A stretch of 64,000 bases of DNA from Priapulus caudatus (lineage: Eukaryota; Priapulida; Priapulimorpha; Priapulimorphida; Priapulidae), in assembly GCF_000485595.1 (NCBI RefSeq), contig NW_014577765.1, positions 1-64,000 of the forward strand, written 5' to 3'. Positions 32,304 to 43,260 of the stretch are shown here, piece after piece. A program made the position numbers and the translations under genes. How positions within the stretch are numbered: position 1 is the stretch's first letter; each line of letters opens with the position of its first letter. Below the pieces are notes generated by a model. It was not told the origin of the DNA and did not search any database. It saw only the letters and a list, made by a program, of their open reading frames with translations.

Positions 32304-34356
32304 TTAGGTTTTTGACTGCTGTTCGGTTTGGTCTTTCACCGATAGAAGTTCCTGAAGGCCACACACCAGGTTTAGTGGTAATGCACGATCTGAAATACAT
32401 AAACCACCTCATGTTATAAAACCAGTCTATATCACAGGATCGTCAATAGGTTTACTGAAGAGGAGCAAACCTCAATGATGGAAGATATGCGAGTATTCGT
32501 TTTGTTTAAAATAAGAGAATAGTAGCTGAATAAACCTAGGCAGATGAGGCTGACCAGATATATATGAGAGACAACAGGCTTAGTCCCCTTAAAACAAGAG
32601 TTCAGAGCACCTCTTATTCCCTGTCGATTAAACAGATGTAAGAATACCTCAGTGGCTCTATGTGAAAACTTTTAAAACTCAGACGTCACACATCTAAAGA
32701 CTTAGCCATTAGTGTAAAGGGCCGGACACACTAGGAGATTTTAATGCGATCTAATCGGGCGACTTTATTGCCCGATAATATCGCGCGATAGGAGTCGAGT
32801 GGACACATCACGCGATTTAGTCGCGCGACTGAAATAATCGCCCGATAATATCAAAACGTTTTGATCGATGCGATTGAATCGGGCGACTAAATCGGCAGCG
32901 ACTGACTGGACACATTAGGCGATTTTCACCGGCGATTGAGTCGCCCGACTGAGTCGCCCGATAAAATCGCCTAGTGTGTCCGGCCCTTAACTGGTCCCAT
33001 GCGACCTACGGTCACCTACCTATCTGCGCAGGGTATGGCAGCCCTAGGTTTGCCATTATCTGCTCGAACTGCTCAACCGTCTTTGTCAACCTTTTATTAT
33101 GTGTACGTTCTTTTTCTACGGAGGTTACTGTTTGACCTGAAAACGCATTCAATGAACACGTGCCATCATAAGCACAATGCCTCACAACTTATCCAGCGCC
33201 ATCACAATGTTACTGCCAACAAAGCTTGCAAATCAATTGAAAACGTTGTCGTTTGTTATCTGCTTCACCTACATTTGTGCCCAATCCCTTGTAGTTCAAC
33301 ATAGCAAGCTACTAATCTATGCATTTGATCTAGTTCCCTTGTGTGGTATTACGTGTATATATATATCCCTGTTGAACTCCACTAGTCTATTATATCAAAC
33401 ATTCGTTTATTGTGATTTAGAGTATATTGTCATGTAGTGAAACTTAGTATGAATAAATGCTAAATGATGCACATAGGCACACAGGCACATGCACACAGAC
33501 ACACAGACATACAGAGCCATACGTGTAATTATCGCAGTTGGTTTATATCTCTACATACCTGTGTAGTCATGAGCAGGATATAGAAGATACTCATTGGGCA
33601 GACTGAATATCTGCTGATGTACTGAATTGTAGAGTGTTCTGGGGTTACCTGAACATTACAAATACTTACTTACTAGGTGAAAAGCAAAACAAGTCAACTG
33701 ACCTTTACTGCTACCACTTTTTCTTTTTTTATATCAAAATATTAAAGATATAGAATTGCTCAAATACCAAATAAAATGCTGGAAGGAAAAGCAAAGGTGA
33801 GTGACTGTGCAGACTGATGGTAATGCAGACTCTTTATAGTAATCTCTGTAAACTTGTATAGGGCAACCATAGAGACAATGCAGAGCATGAAACCCATAAA
33901 TAAATGAAGAACATGGTAGAAATGTAAAAAAACAGCTTACCTTGCTGAAAGTCTGACCGACCACAACCTCGCACAAGCAATGCATCCCCAGTGAAAGCCA
34001 TCATATACTGATGCAGATGCAGCACATATGTAAGGCACCCTATAAATACAAGACACTGCAGGTTTTACACTGTTAGAACATTAAGAAATCATACCTTAGA
34101 CTTCACTTCGCTATGTGATGAAACAGTTGTAACAGATGCGAAAAGAGGAAAAAAGCATGTGCGTGCTCATACCATTTGTGTGTCCAGGAGTGGCTCTGAC
34201 TTCTAGATTGAGCCCTCCAACCGACACCTTGTCTCTGTGTTTAACGTAAATGTCTGCTTTACCACCACTGAGCTCCGACAGAACACTTCTGCACTGCGGA
34301 AAAGTCTTCTCCAGCAATCCTGTTCCCGTCACATGGTCCGCATGTATATGTGTTTA
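32304..34356 (-). CDS. ETHE1: ETHE1-type persulfide dioxygenase, 3' part (5 exons; 5' exons not found)
   Basis: Exons on the minus strand: 34,356-34,173, 34,039-33,941, 33,648-33,559, 33,136-33,020, 32,389-32,304 (stop TAA). All have matching phases, encoding about 190 residues. The metallo-beta-lactamase fold motifs are visible: [35 protein letters not shown] and [11 protein letters not shown]. The C-terminal ERT..KRLTK and [11 protein letters not shown] are typical of ETHE1. In animals ETHE1 oxidises glutathione persulfide in the mitochondrial matrix during sulfide catabolism. About 75 N-terminal residues are missing. In the first exon seen, the only nearby acceptor (TTTTAG at 34,357) is followed by TAAACACATATACATG; a two-base loss from an expected AACACACAT would explain the in-frame TAA directly before THIHADH. 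The gene is convergent with the ZP gene. Confidence 0.87.
32718..32987. mobile_element. PIF/Harbinger-like MITE, 270 bp, TAA target duplication
   Basis: It starts AGGGCCGGACACACTAGG and ends with the exact complement CCTAGTGTGTCCGGCCCT. Both sides are flanked by TAA, the TWA duplication typical of PIF/Harbinger. The interior consists of self-complementary ATCGGGCGA/TCGCCCGAT blocks and an AAAACGTTTT centre. It sits between the last two ETHE1 exons. A second, less accurate copy starts near 63,807. Confidence 0.8.
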
Positions 34357-34503
34357 CTAAAATATACAATTTTTTGAAATATTGAATGCAAACACTACAG
34401 GTAATTAAACTTACATAAGAAATGCAAAGATATGTGAATAACAAAATAATTCTCATCTCATGTTGAATACTGCAGCAGCAGTATATATATATATATATAT
34501 ATC

Positions 34504-34530
34504 AAGAGCTAATAATATTTATTAGCTCTT
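34504..34530. repeat. Mini-palindrome AAGAGCTAATAA
   Basis: A 27 bp palindrome (AAGAGCTAATAAT centred on 34,517) inserted in a TATATA tract, with ATC before and CAT after. It has the same outer arm type as the palindrome at 11,752. Confidence 0.75.
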
Positions 34531-35106
34531 CATATATATATATATATTAATTAGTGTAAGCGTGCAACAGTGGAGCCGCGAGGGCAATTAATTATTGGCG
34601 CTGGCAGCGTATATGGAATTGCACGTAGGATTTGGACGGAATTTACAGGAAACTGTCGGCAATAATAGGTGAAAGAGAGTATAGAAACATTATGAATTTG
34701 GTAGTAAATAGATTTCGTGTTTAGTTAGCATTATATTTTATTGAAACGCTTCAAGTGCCTGTGGCCGTCATGGGAACGTACGTGCACAACTTATGGCCGA
34801 GCGCATACGCAGTACATCGCTGTTAGCACGATAACCAGTCTATAAATAGGTCCAAGAGCTAGGTTCTGAATAGGTTCCAAATTCCAGCGTAGTTTTACCG
34901 TTCAAATTGGTACCTCGCACCGTTTCCGTGCATCTGCGCATGCTCAGTGCGATCGCTCGGTCACGACCAAAGCCAGGGATATTTGCAGGAGTAAATAATA
35001 ATAGATTATATCAGGCGTGAATCGAGACAGGACTGAGCATTGGTTGTTTGATGCCAGCGAAATTGGTTGATAGTTTGCTGTTTGAAAATCCAGAGACATA
35101 ACCTCA
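34531..35106. other. No gene recognised; ETHE1 5' exons expected but not found
   Basis: The missing ETHE1 N-terminal exons would be expected here or further right on the minus strand. Neither strand shows a frame I can match. A palindrome-like piece (AGGAGTAAATAATAATAGAT and ATCAGGCGTGAAT) lies near 34,987-35,030. Confidence 0.4.
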
Positions 35107-35379
35107 GTCATAGCAGGGCTGCCAACATTGGGTGATAGGTGAGAGTGAGATGCGAGGGAGCGAAGTGACCGAGGGGGGCGTGAGAGGGGGGTTTCCCCCC
35201 TCTCACGGTAGGAAGCTTTTCCATTTTATAACTTCAATTTGTGCAATTTGGTGCATACTAGTGACTGTTTTCAGATTTTTTTTTGCTGTGCATGAGATAT
35301 TTCAGCGTTTTATTCTTGAAGGGATATTCATGCGTGAGATATCTCAGCATTTTTTTTTGCTGTGCGTGAGATATTGTAA

Positions 35380-35640
35380 AGGACCGGACACACTAGGCGA
35401 TTAAATCGGGCGACGAAATCGCCGTGAAATCGCCTAGTATGTCTACTCAATCGCCGCCGATTTCATCGCATAGATCAAAACGTTTTGATATTATCGGGCG
35501 ATTTTGTCGCCCGATTTCATCGCCTAGTGTGTCCGGGGCCGGCGATAAAATCGCCCGATTGTACAATTCATCAGCCAATCAGAGTTGTTCAATGATACTG
35601 ACGTAATAGCGATGTTTCATGTTTAGTATGTCATGTCATG
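35380..35640. mobile_element. PIF-like MITE, variant with flanking ATCGCCCGATTGTACAATTC tail
   Basis: It starts after TAA with AGGACCGGACACACTAGGCG. It has internal TCGCCGCCGATTTCATCGC blocks and a CCTAGTGTGTCCGG inversion at about 35,524-35,537, but continues into ATTCATCAGCCAATCAGAG and GTTTCATGTTTAGTATGTCA before a CGTGCA array. The same tail occurs near 38,060-38,150, 40,545-40,650 (inverted) and 52,180-52,275. The array is therefore part of a larger composite unit. Confidence 0.6.
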
Positions 35641-35752
35641 TAATAGCGATGCACGCATGCACGCACGCATGTGTACGTGCACACGCACGCACACACTCAT
35701 GCACGCACGTGTACGTGCACACGCACGCATGCACGCACGTGTACCTGCAGGC
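35641..35752. repeat. CGTGCA-rich alternating purine-pyrimidine array
   Basis: Imperfect units of the type CACGTGTACGTGCACACGCA. Nearly every base alternates purine and pyrimidine. Confidence 0.85.
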
Positions 35753-36196
35753 CCGCGTAGCCAGCTTTACTATTGGGGGGTTCGTTTTTCAATGTGACAA
35801 TTGCGTCGGCAGGGCGTGTACAGGATTTTACCAGGGGGGTCTAACCGTAACCCAAGTTGCGAACACGCGAAGAGGGGGTCTGGGCCCTCCCCAGAATTTT
35901 TTTAAATTACACCCTCAGATGCGTTTTCTGCGCGAGCAAGGGGGGGGGTCCAGACTCCCTGGACCCCCCCTGTACACGCCCCTGCTCGGGCGCGAAGCGA
36001 CCAGGCGGGGGAGGGTGGGAGGGGGGTGTTCACTGTTCACCCTCCCGCACGATGGAGATTTTGCAATTATTACACTAAAATGGAGCGACCTGAGTGAAAT
36101 TCTGCAATTAAAAAAAAAATTTTGCTTGGGGGAGCTGCGGGAGGGGGTTCGTTCGAACCCCGCCGAACCCCCCCCCCCCCTGGCTACGGGCCTGCA
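35749..36196. mobile_element. GCAGGCCCGTAGCCAG-ended miniature element
   Basis: The left end GCAGGCCCGCGTAGCCAGC is inverted at the right as CTGGCTACGGGCCTGC. The interior has G- and C-homopolymer tracts and GGCGTGTACAGG / CCTGTACACGCCCCTG sub-inversions. Copies or fragments lie at 38,818-39,165, 43,870-43,975, 49,925-49,980 and 61,030-61,205. It is non-coding. Confidence 0.6.
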
Positions 36197-36930
36197 TACA
36201 AATGCTCTTCAAGATATAGTCGTAGAAATAAAAATTTAATTAATGTTTTATCAACATATACCAACGAGTGCATATGTAGCTTATTAAATCTAGTTCCAGA
36301 TAATTACACAGGTATAATTCTGTTTACTAGTTGAGTAGTTGTATAATTATACTGTGCCGAAGATGTGAGGCCCTGTCTATCCAGTCGCCAGCTCAGCACA
36401 ATGTCTCGCTAGAAAACAAGTTGCATTGATCTCTAATAGGTGCGGAGGCCATTCTATGGTTATAGTTTCACTTCAAATCGACTGTAAATTTTACAAAAGT
36501 AAAGATCTCACTATCGAACTGAATATGCGTTTTCCGTTGTAAGTATCGTGTTATCTCTGTTATTTTATTACTTGTGACTTCATATAGTAGGATATACCAG
36601 GCATGGAACATCGTGATACCACGTATATACACGTGTATCTCATGCTTTTTCCGCATCTCTCTCATAATCAATATATCATTATTAATCAAGGGACAGTGTG
36701 CATTCATTATTTATCCCGAAAGAAAAGAGAACCTAATATTCTAAAATTATCAACCTTTTCTACTGCAATCCACGAGTTAGTCTGTCATTTCAAAAATTTG
36801 GGAGTTCTTCTTTTTCGGAGCAGCACTTTGTGTGAATCACTTTTGTTATGACTATGACAGGGCTGCAACTCTCACGCATTCACCGTGAGACTCACGCATT
36901 TTGACCACATCTCACGCTCTCACGCTGATC
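36197..36930. repeat. Repeat segment shared with 39,160-39,890 and (inverted) 49,190-49,925
   Basis: Collinear copies with small indels. It begins ACAAATGCTCTTCAAGATAT and ends CTCACGCTCTCACGCTGATC beside a PIF-like MITE. CAGGGCTGC(C)AACTCTCACG near its right side looks like another element end. No coding potential is supported. Confidence 0.75.
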
Positions 36931-36934
36931 TTAA

Positions 36935-37420
36935 AGGGCCGGACACACTAGGCCAGGGGTGGCAAACTGCGGCCCTCTACGGGGTTCTGTGCAGCCGCAG
37001 AACTGCCAGCAAATAAAAAAATAAAAATTTTAAAATAATATTTTTTTTTTTTAAATCAATAAATTTTTGTGAAGTCAACATGTTTGTGATTGGACCGAGG
37101 CTGACTTTTTCAGTGTCATACAGATTAGTGTTCTATTGTCTCTGGTTCGCTCTGCAATGCCATTTCAGCTAATTATGGTCCAGAGATGGCACCCTTGAGG
37201 CGAAACGCACGTATTACTTAGAGCACACCGCCCGATTTAAAAAGTGTGGCCTTTGACTTTTCATGGCCACTGATGCAGCCCTCGCTTTGAAAAGTTTGCC
37301 CACAACTGCACTAGGCGATAAATCGGGCGATAAAATCGGGCGACAAAATCGCCGCTTCTATCGCGCGGTCGAGTGGACACACTAGGGATTAAATCGGGCC
37401 ATTAAATCGCCGGTGAATAA
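36935..37420. mobile_element. PIF-like MITE interrupted by a hAT-like insertion
   Basis: AGGGCCGGACACACTAGGC begins at about 36,935 after TTAA and resumes at 37,309 as CACTAGGCGATAAATCGGGC. The interruption is the hAT-like element 36,954-37,308. The MITE sequence then merges into the CGTGCA array. Confidence 0.75.
36954..37308. mobile_element. hAT-like MITE (355 bp) with perfect 8 bp target duplication
   Basis: Its ends are CAGGGGTGGCAAACTGCGGC and AAAGTTTGCCCACAACTG. The 8 bp CACTAGGC occurs on both sides (36,946-36,953 and 37,309-37,316), the exact hallmark of hAT insertion. There is no open frame. It is nested inside the PIF-like MITE and is therefore younger than it. Confidence 0.88.
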
Positions 37421-38052
37421 GTCGTGCATGCATGTGCACGTAGACGTGCGTGCGTGAGTGCGCACGTAACCTGCGTGCATTCATGCGTGCGTGCGTGTGT
37501 ATGTAAACGTACGTGCATGCGTGCGTGCCGTGCGTGGGGGCGTGTGCACGTATACGTGCGTGCGTGCGTACATGTGTGCGTGTGCACGTGCGCGTGCGTG
37601 CGTGTGCAATACACGTGCGTTGCGTGCGTGTGTACGTACCACGTGCGTGCGTGCGTGCGTGTGCAAGTACACGTGCGTGCGTGCGTGTGTACGTACCACG
37701 TGCGTGCGTGTGTACGTACACGCTGCGTGCGTGTGTACGTACACGTGCGTGCTGCGTGCGTGCGTGCGTCGTGCACGTTCACCTGCGTGCATGCGTGCGT
37801 GCGTACGTGCTGCGTGCGTGTGCAGGTACACGTTCGTGCGTGCGTGCGTGCGTGTGTGCATGTGTGCGTGCGTGCGTGCGTACGTGCGTGTGTGTGCAGG
37901 TACACGTGCGTGCATGCATGTGCACGTAGACGTGTCGCGTGCGTGTGCACGTACACGTTCGTGCGTGTGCAGCGTACACGTGCGGGCATGCGTGCGTGCG
38001 TGTGCACGTACACGTGCGTGCATGAGTGTGTGCGTGCGTGCGTGCGTGCAGC
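37421..38052. repeat. CGTGCA-rich alternating array, about 630 bp
   Basis: Imperfect tandem units around GTGCGTGCGTGTGCACGTAC. All six frames are widely open because the array has almost no A/T runs. The Cys/Arg/Val and Thr/His/Ala translations have no protein support. Confidence 0.9.
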
Positions 38053-38347
38053 GCTATTCGATGACATACTAACATGAAACATCGCTATTACGTCAGTATC
38101 ATTTAACAACTCTGATTGCTGATGAATTGTAAATCGGTCGATTTATCGCCGGCCCGGACACACTAGGCCGACAAATCGGGCGACAAAATCGCCCGATAAT
38201 ATCAAACACGTTTGTTGATCTATGCGATGAAACGCGGCGATTGAGTGGACACCTAGGCGATTTCAGGGCGATTTCATCGCCCATTTCATCGCGCGAGTCG
38301 AGTGGACACACTAGGCGATTAAATCGCCGGTGATAAGTCGTACATGC
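38053..38347. mobile_element. PIF-like MITE segment between two CGTGCA arrays
   Basis: It contains ACATGAAACATCGCTATTAC and the GGACACACTAGG end motif twice, with ATCGGGCGA blocks. Its placement between arrays shows that [MITE plus array] units are repeated in tandem here. Confidence 0.65.
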
Positions 38348-38792
38348 ATGTGCCGTAGCCGTGCGTGCGTGCGTGTGCACGTACACCTGCGTGCATTCAT
38401 GCGTGCGTGCGTGTGTATGTAAACGTGCGTGCATGCGTGCGTGTGTGCGTGTGCACGTAGACGTGCGTGCGTGCGTGCGTGCGTGCGTGCGTGTGCAAGT
38501 ACACGTGCGTGCGTGCGTGTGTGCGTGTCTACGTACTACGTGCTGTGGTGCGTGCGTGCGTGCGTGCGTGTGCACTTACACGTGCGTACATGCGTGCGTG
38601 CAGGTGAACGTACACGTGCGTGCCTGCGTGGGTGTGTGCGTGCGTGCGTGCGTACGTGCTGCGTGCGTGTGCACGTTCACACTGCGTGCATGCGTGCGTG
38701 CGTAGTGCCTGCGTGCTGTGCAGGTACACGTTCGTGCGTGCGTGCGTGCGTGTGTGCATGTGTGCGTGCGTGCGTGCGTGCGTGCGTTGTTG
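38348..38792. repeat. CGTGCA-rich alternating array, cut by an assembly gap
   Basis: The same unit type as 37,421-38,052. It ends at a run of 25 N. Confidence 0.9.
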
Positions 38793-38817
38793 NNNNNNNN
38801 NNNNNNNNNNNNNNNNN
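38793..38817. other. Assembly gap, exactly 25 N
   Basis: Undetermined bases between a CGTGCA array and a copy of the 35.85-36.9 kb repeat. The same size as the gap at 48,954 suggests a fixed placeholder instead of a measured distance. Confidence 0.99.
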
Positions 38818-39890
38818 GCCGAACACGCGAAGGGGGGGGTCTGGGTGGCCCTCCCCCAGAATTTTTTTTTAATTACACCCCTTCAGATGCGTTTTCTGCG
38901 CGAGCAAGGGGTGGGGGGGTCCGGACTCCCTGGACCCCCCCTGTACACGCCCCTGCTCGGGCGCGAAGCGACCAGGCGAGGGAGCCAAGCGACCGAGCGG
39001 GGGGAGGGGGGTGTTCACTGTTCACCCTCCCGCACGATGGAGATTTTGCAATTATTACACTAAAATGGAGCGACCTGATATTCTGGCAAATTAAAAAAAA
39101 AAAAAATTGCTTGGGGGCGGGTTCGTTCGAACCCCCCGAACCCCCCCTGGCTACGGGCCTGCATACAAATGCTCTTCAAGATATAGTCGTAGAAATAAAA
39201 ATGTTAATTAATGTTTTATCAACATATACCAACGAGTTCATATGTAGCTTATAAATCTAGTTCCAGATTAATTACACAGGTATAATTCTGTTTACTACTT
39301 GAGTAGTTGTATATTAATACTGTGCCGAAGTGTGAGGCCTGTCTATCACTGTCGCCAGCTCAGCACAATGTCTCGCTAGAAAACAAGTTGCATTGATCTC
39401 AATAGGTGCGGAGGCCATTCGATGGTTATAGTTTCACTTCAAATCGACTGTAAATTTTTAACAAAAGTAAAGATCTCACTATCGAACTGAATATGCGTTT
39501 TGCCGTTGTAAGTATCGTGTTATCTCTGTTATATTTATTACTTGTGACTTCATATAGTAGGATATACCAGGACATGGAACAGTCGTGATACCACGTATAT
39601 ACACGTGTACTCTCATGCACTTTTCGCATCTCTCTCATAATCATATATCATTATTAATCCAAGGGACTACCCGAAAGAGAGAGAACCAAGTATTCTAAAA
39701 TTATCAACCTTTTCTACTGCAATCCACAGAGGTGTCTGTTAATTTCAGAATGTTGGAGCTCTTCTTTTTCGGGACAGCACTTTGATTGTGAATCACTTTT
39801 GTTATGACTATGACAGGGCTGCCAACTCTCACGCATTCACCGTGAGACTCACGCATTTTGACCACATCTCACGCTCTCACGCTGATCTTA
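38818..39890. repeat. Second copy of the 35,860-36,930 repeat block
   Basis: Collinear with 35,860-36,930 (GGGTCTGGG...CCTGTACACGCCCCTGCTCG...CTACGGGCCTGCATACAAAT) through to CTCACGCTGATCTTAAAGGG, with many small indels. Its inverted partner is at 48,979-49,980. Confidence 0.85.
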
Positions 39891-40012
39891 AAGGGCCGGA
39901 CACACTAGGCGATGAAATCGGCGACAAAATCGCCCGATTCTATCGCGCGAGTCGAGTGGACACACTAGGCGATTAAATCGGGCCATTAAATCGCCGGTGA
40001 ATAAGTCGGCAT

Positions 40013-40556
40013 GCATGTGCACGTAGACGTGCGTGCGTGCGTGCGTGCGCACGTACACCTGCGTGCGTGCGTGTGTATGTAAACGTACGTGCATGCGTGC
40101 GTGTGTGCGTGCGTGTGTGCGTGTGCACGTATACGTGCGTGCGTGCGTGCATGTGTTGCTGTGTGCACGTACACGTACGTGCGTGCGTGTGCAAGTACAC
40201 GTGCGTGCGTGCGTGTGTACGTACACGTGCGTTCGTGCGTGCGTACGTCCCTGCGTGCGTGTGCAGGTACACGTTCGTGCGTGCGTGCGTGCGTGCGTGC
40301 GTGTGCAGGTACACGTGTGTGCATGTGTGTGTGCAGGTACACGTGCGTGCATGCATGTGCACGTAGACGTGCGTGCGTGTGCACGTACACGTGCGTGCGT
40401 GTGCACGTATATGTGCGTGCATGTGCACGTACACGTGCGGGCATGCGTGCGTGCGTGTGCACGTGAACGTGCGTGCATGAGTGTGTACGTGCGTGTGCAC
40501 GTACACATGCGTGCGTGTGCACGTACACATGCGTACGTGCGTGCGTGCGTCGCTAT
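40013..40556. repeat. CGTGCA-rich alternating array
   Basis: About 540 bp of GTGCACGTACACGTGCGTGC-type units next to a PIF-like MITE starting at 39,892. The inverse copy is at 52,272-52,736. Confidence 0.9.
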
Positions 40557-40664
40557 TACATGACATGACATACTAAACATGAAACATCGCTATTACGTCA
40601 GTATCATTGAACAACTCTGATTGGCTGATGAATTGTACAATCGGGCGATGTTACAACATGTTCT

Positions 40665-40800
40665 GCTTGCATCTATGACAAATACGACATACGCATATAC
40701 GCTCTCCTATGACACTATTTGTCATAGGAAGATTCTTCCTATGACAAATATTGTCATAGGAGATATGCTCGTATTTGTCATAGGAGTCTTGAAATCTGAT
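40665..40800. repeat. TCCTATGACA / TGTCATAGGA palindromic cluster
   Basis: The motif TCCTATGACAAATA and its complement TATTTGTCATAGGA alternate several times, forming nested hairpins. The copy in the right arm is at about 52,015-52,155. Confidence 0.8.
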
Positions 40801-41467
40801 TGGTCTGTTATATTGACGTTAAAATGCCACAAAATGGAGGCGATGCGAGTCAACTTCGTTCCGCTTTACAGCTGAAATTTACTGCTTGCGTTCATAATAG
40901 CGCTCCTAAACTCCTACGATGCGTACAACAATGAGATTATATCTACGTAAATTGAATAATACCTAACATGGTGGCGTATGTGGTGTTGTTTGTCTACAAA
41001 TTAATTTTATATATATGCAATTCAACAGCTAGAATCGACTTTGCTTCATTAATGCATGAAAATGTTCTAATTTCTAAAGTACATCATGTATAATTTTTTC
41101 TCGAAAATCTACATAATCCTGCGTATAGATCCTGCCGAACTTTAGAGATAACATTTGAAACATAAATCTGTCGCGTAAATTCATATTGCGCCCATAAATT
41201 CCGTACGGTGGCGTTGTAAGCCGCATTGAATTTGCCAGGGCTAGAATTTTTGTACGGTTCGTTGTAAACACTGTCACTGATGATTATCTGGTTCAACACC
41301 TCGTAACAAATATTCCTCACATTCCAATGGACTGTAATGCAGAAGAAAAAAATGTTCAGCATTCATTCAACAACCTCATAGTCATAGTCATAACCTCTAT
41401 TCTTCAACAGTCCAAGTGACTGGACCGTGTATGGTGTAACATAGCTGAGTAGTAGTAGTAGTAGTAG

Positions 41468-41499
41468 CAGGAGTAAGATAATATAGGATCTTACTCCTG
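41468..41499. repeat. Mini-palindrome CAGGAGTAAGAT
   Basis: Perfect 12 bp arms (CAGGAGTAAGAT / ATCTTACTCCTG) around AATATAGG. Related ends lie at 42,704, 50,140 and 51,343. Confidence 0.75.
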
Positions 41500-41551
41500 G
41501 TAGTACTAGTCTACTGTCTAGTACTAGTAGTAGTACTATACTATAGCCCGC

Positions 41552-41644
41552 TAGCTCTAGTACTGTAGCCCGTTTACATTAACTGCCGCTGGCAGTTAAC
41601 TGGCCAGCGGCAGTTAATGTAAGCGGGCTATAGTACTAGAGCTA
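41552..41644. repeat. Palindromic mini-element, TAGCTCTAGTACTATAGCCC ends
   Basis: Arms of about 42 bp (TAGCTCTAGTACTGTAGCCC continuing TTACATTAACTGCCGCTGGC) pair with few mismatches around a spacer of about 9 bases. Partial or related copies lie at about 41,650-41,705, 41,785-41,840, 42,350-42,400, 50,460-50,510, 51,140-51,190 and 51,200-51,290. A copy with a different inner arm is at 60,412-60,493. Confidence 0.8.
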
Positions 41645-41875
41645 ATAGCTCGCGTACAGTTGCCAGCGGCAGTTAATGTAAGCGGGCTATAGTACTACTA
41701 CTAGAGCTGATAGGGTCTATGTCCCCCAGGTTACTGCCGGAACGTACCCTGGGTACGGTCCGGTATACCGGAACGTACCTTGGTAACTAGCTCTAGTACT
41801 ATAGCCGCTTACATTAACTGCCGCTGGGCTATAGCATCAACCATTACGAATGCTCTGGACCAACTTACTCCAGCC

Positions 41876-42120
41876 ATCAGCGGGAACTATGTATTTCCGC
41901 ATGTGAGGGTGGGCGGGTTGTGTTGGTTGTGGACAAAAACATTGTTGTTGTCAAGTAACAAATTCAATAATAGTAATTTGTTCATCTTTCATGACAAAAA
42001 ACTAATTACAATCTCTTTTTGATCGCTTAATTTGTTACTTGACAACAACAATGTTTTTTTCCACAACCAACCCCAACCGCCCACCCCTCCACATGCGGAA
42101 ATACATAGTTCCCGCTGACT
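41876..42120. mobile_element. Snap-back element with arms of about 100 bp
   Basis: CAGCGGGAACTATGTATTTC, CGCATGTG, GGTTGTGG and ACATTGTTGTTGTCAAGTAA then ACAAATT on the left are all repeated inverted on the right, ending GAAATACATAGTTCCCGCTG. A second copy is at about 50,730-50,975. No frame is supported. Confidence 0.8.
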
Positions 42121-42879
42121 GGCGCTGCTGCAGCGCCGCCAGAAATGCGCGTTTGAAGTTCGCAAATCGAATGTTTGTTCACAAGAAATACGCAAGTATA
42201 CCATTGCAACGATAGTTAGAGGTTCAATTTTAGTAGCCGGCTATAACTTAAGTCATGTTCACTTCGGATAAGAGGCATTAATTGCTACACAGACGTTTTT
42301 TTAGCCGGATACATTGGAAATAAGTTGGTCCATTGCATGCCCATGGTCGGTCTATAGCCAGCGGCAGTTAATGTAAGCGGCTATAGATACTAGAGTAACC
42401 ATCTAGCTGATATGTTAGGGTTAGGGTTAGGGAGTAGGCGTAGGCGACTCCCTAGACTCGTTAGTGGAGTAGGCGAGGTACGGTCTGGCATATTAGATTG
42501 TACCAGCAGAGCATATAAATCACGTTGATTTATATGCTCTGGTACCAGGGTACGTTCCGGTATACCGGACCGTACGGGTGGTCCAGGGTACGTTCCGGCA
42601 GTACCCTGGGGGACATAGACCCTATGAGCAGTACTAGTAGTAGTAGTAAGTAGTATAGTAGTAGTATAATAGTACTATACTACTTACTAGTACTACTACT
42701 AGTACCAGGAGTAAGATAATATAGGAGGAGTAAGACACTTCAAAATACGTGAAATTTAACATTTGCTTGCCTAATTTTACCGATGATATATTACGTGCAA
42801 CTCGATAAAAATTACATCTAAATTAGCGTTGGACATCCACCTCTTACTCAAACTTTACTTAGTTTCCATACCTCTTCTT

Positions 42880-43260
42880 TTAGCTCATCTGACATAGTCA
42901 GATGCAGCTTGTAGAACGCTTGATCGTCCGTCTGGCCGTGCGTCCGTCCGTCCGTGCGTCAACAGTTGGCACAAATCTTAACCGCTCGACGTACGGTCAC
43001 GATATTCGGCACATCGGGGGATCGTCAAAACGAGTTGGGATGTCGAAGCTGGGGTCAAAGGTCAAAGGTCAAGAGGTGTAAAAGAAAGGGGAACATTCAC
43101 TCCTTAACTTAAGGTATAGGGAGGAAATGCATAATTGCGGCCAAATCTAAACGGCTCGACCTAGGCTCGTGATAGTCGGTGTATAGCATCATGGTAGGAA
43201 AACATACTGTGCCGAAATGGAGTCACAGGTCAAAGGTCAGTGGGCACAGGGCCGATTTTA
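42880..43260 (+). repeat. AGCTCATCTGAC dispersed repeat
   Basis: The same order as at 12,551 (hairpin start, CGTCCGTCCG, CAACAGTTGGCACAAATC, CGCTCGACGTACGGTCACGA), extended by GGTCAAAGGTCAAGAGGTGT. It is inverted relative to 46,130-46,600 and 52,770-53,160. Confidence 0.8.

Larger units (their letters stand above)
31450..32990. repeat. Segment duplicated at 62,467-64,000 (better copy)
   Basis: It begins GGTGGCCACATTTAGAA and runs collinearly with 62,467-64,000, differing by scattered substitutions and one-base indels. It includes the last ETHE1 exon and a PIF-like miniature element. This copy keeps the ETHE1 exon intact. Confidence 0.9.
39112..42880. repeat. Left arm of a large inverted duplication
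   Basis: The stretch is found reverse-complemented in two collinear pieces: 39,112-40,100 at 48,979-49,970, and about 40,000-42,880 at 49,981-52,736. The arm holds a PIF-like MITE (start 39,892), a CGTGCA array (40,013-40,556), TCCTATGACA palindromes, AGCTCTAGTACTATAGCC palindromes and a snap-back element (41,876-42,120). No gene is recognised. Copies differ by many small indels. Confidence 0.85.

Noticed and set aside
37402-38109. Open frames of up to 235 codons on both strands in the CGTGCA arrays (also 38.1-39.1, 39.9-40.6, 52.2-52.8 and 61.1-61.7 kb)
   Set aside because: All six frames are open because the array is alternating CG/TG/CA/AC with no stop codons. The translations are low-complexity Cys-Val-Arg or Thr-His-Ala strings, with no splice sites and no homology.
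41084-41362. 92-codon minus frame, also partly kept at 51.45-51.67 kb
   Set aside because: The two copies are the duplicated repeat block, and the frame differs between them because of indels. No family is recognised.
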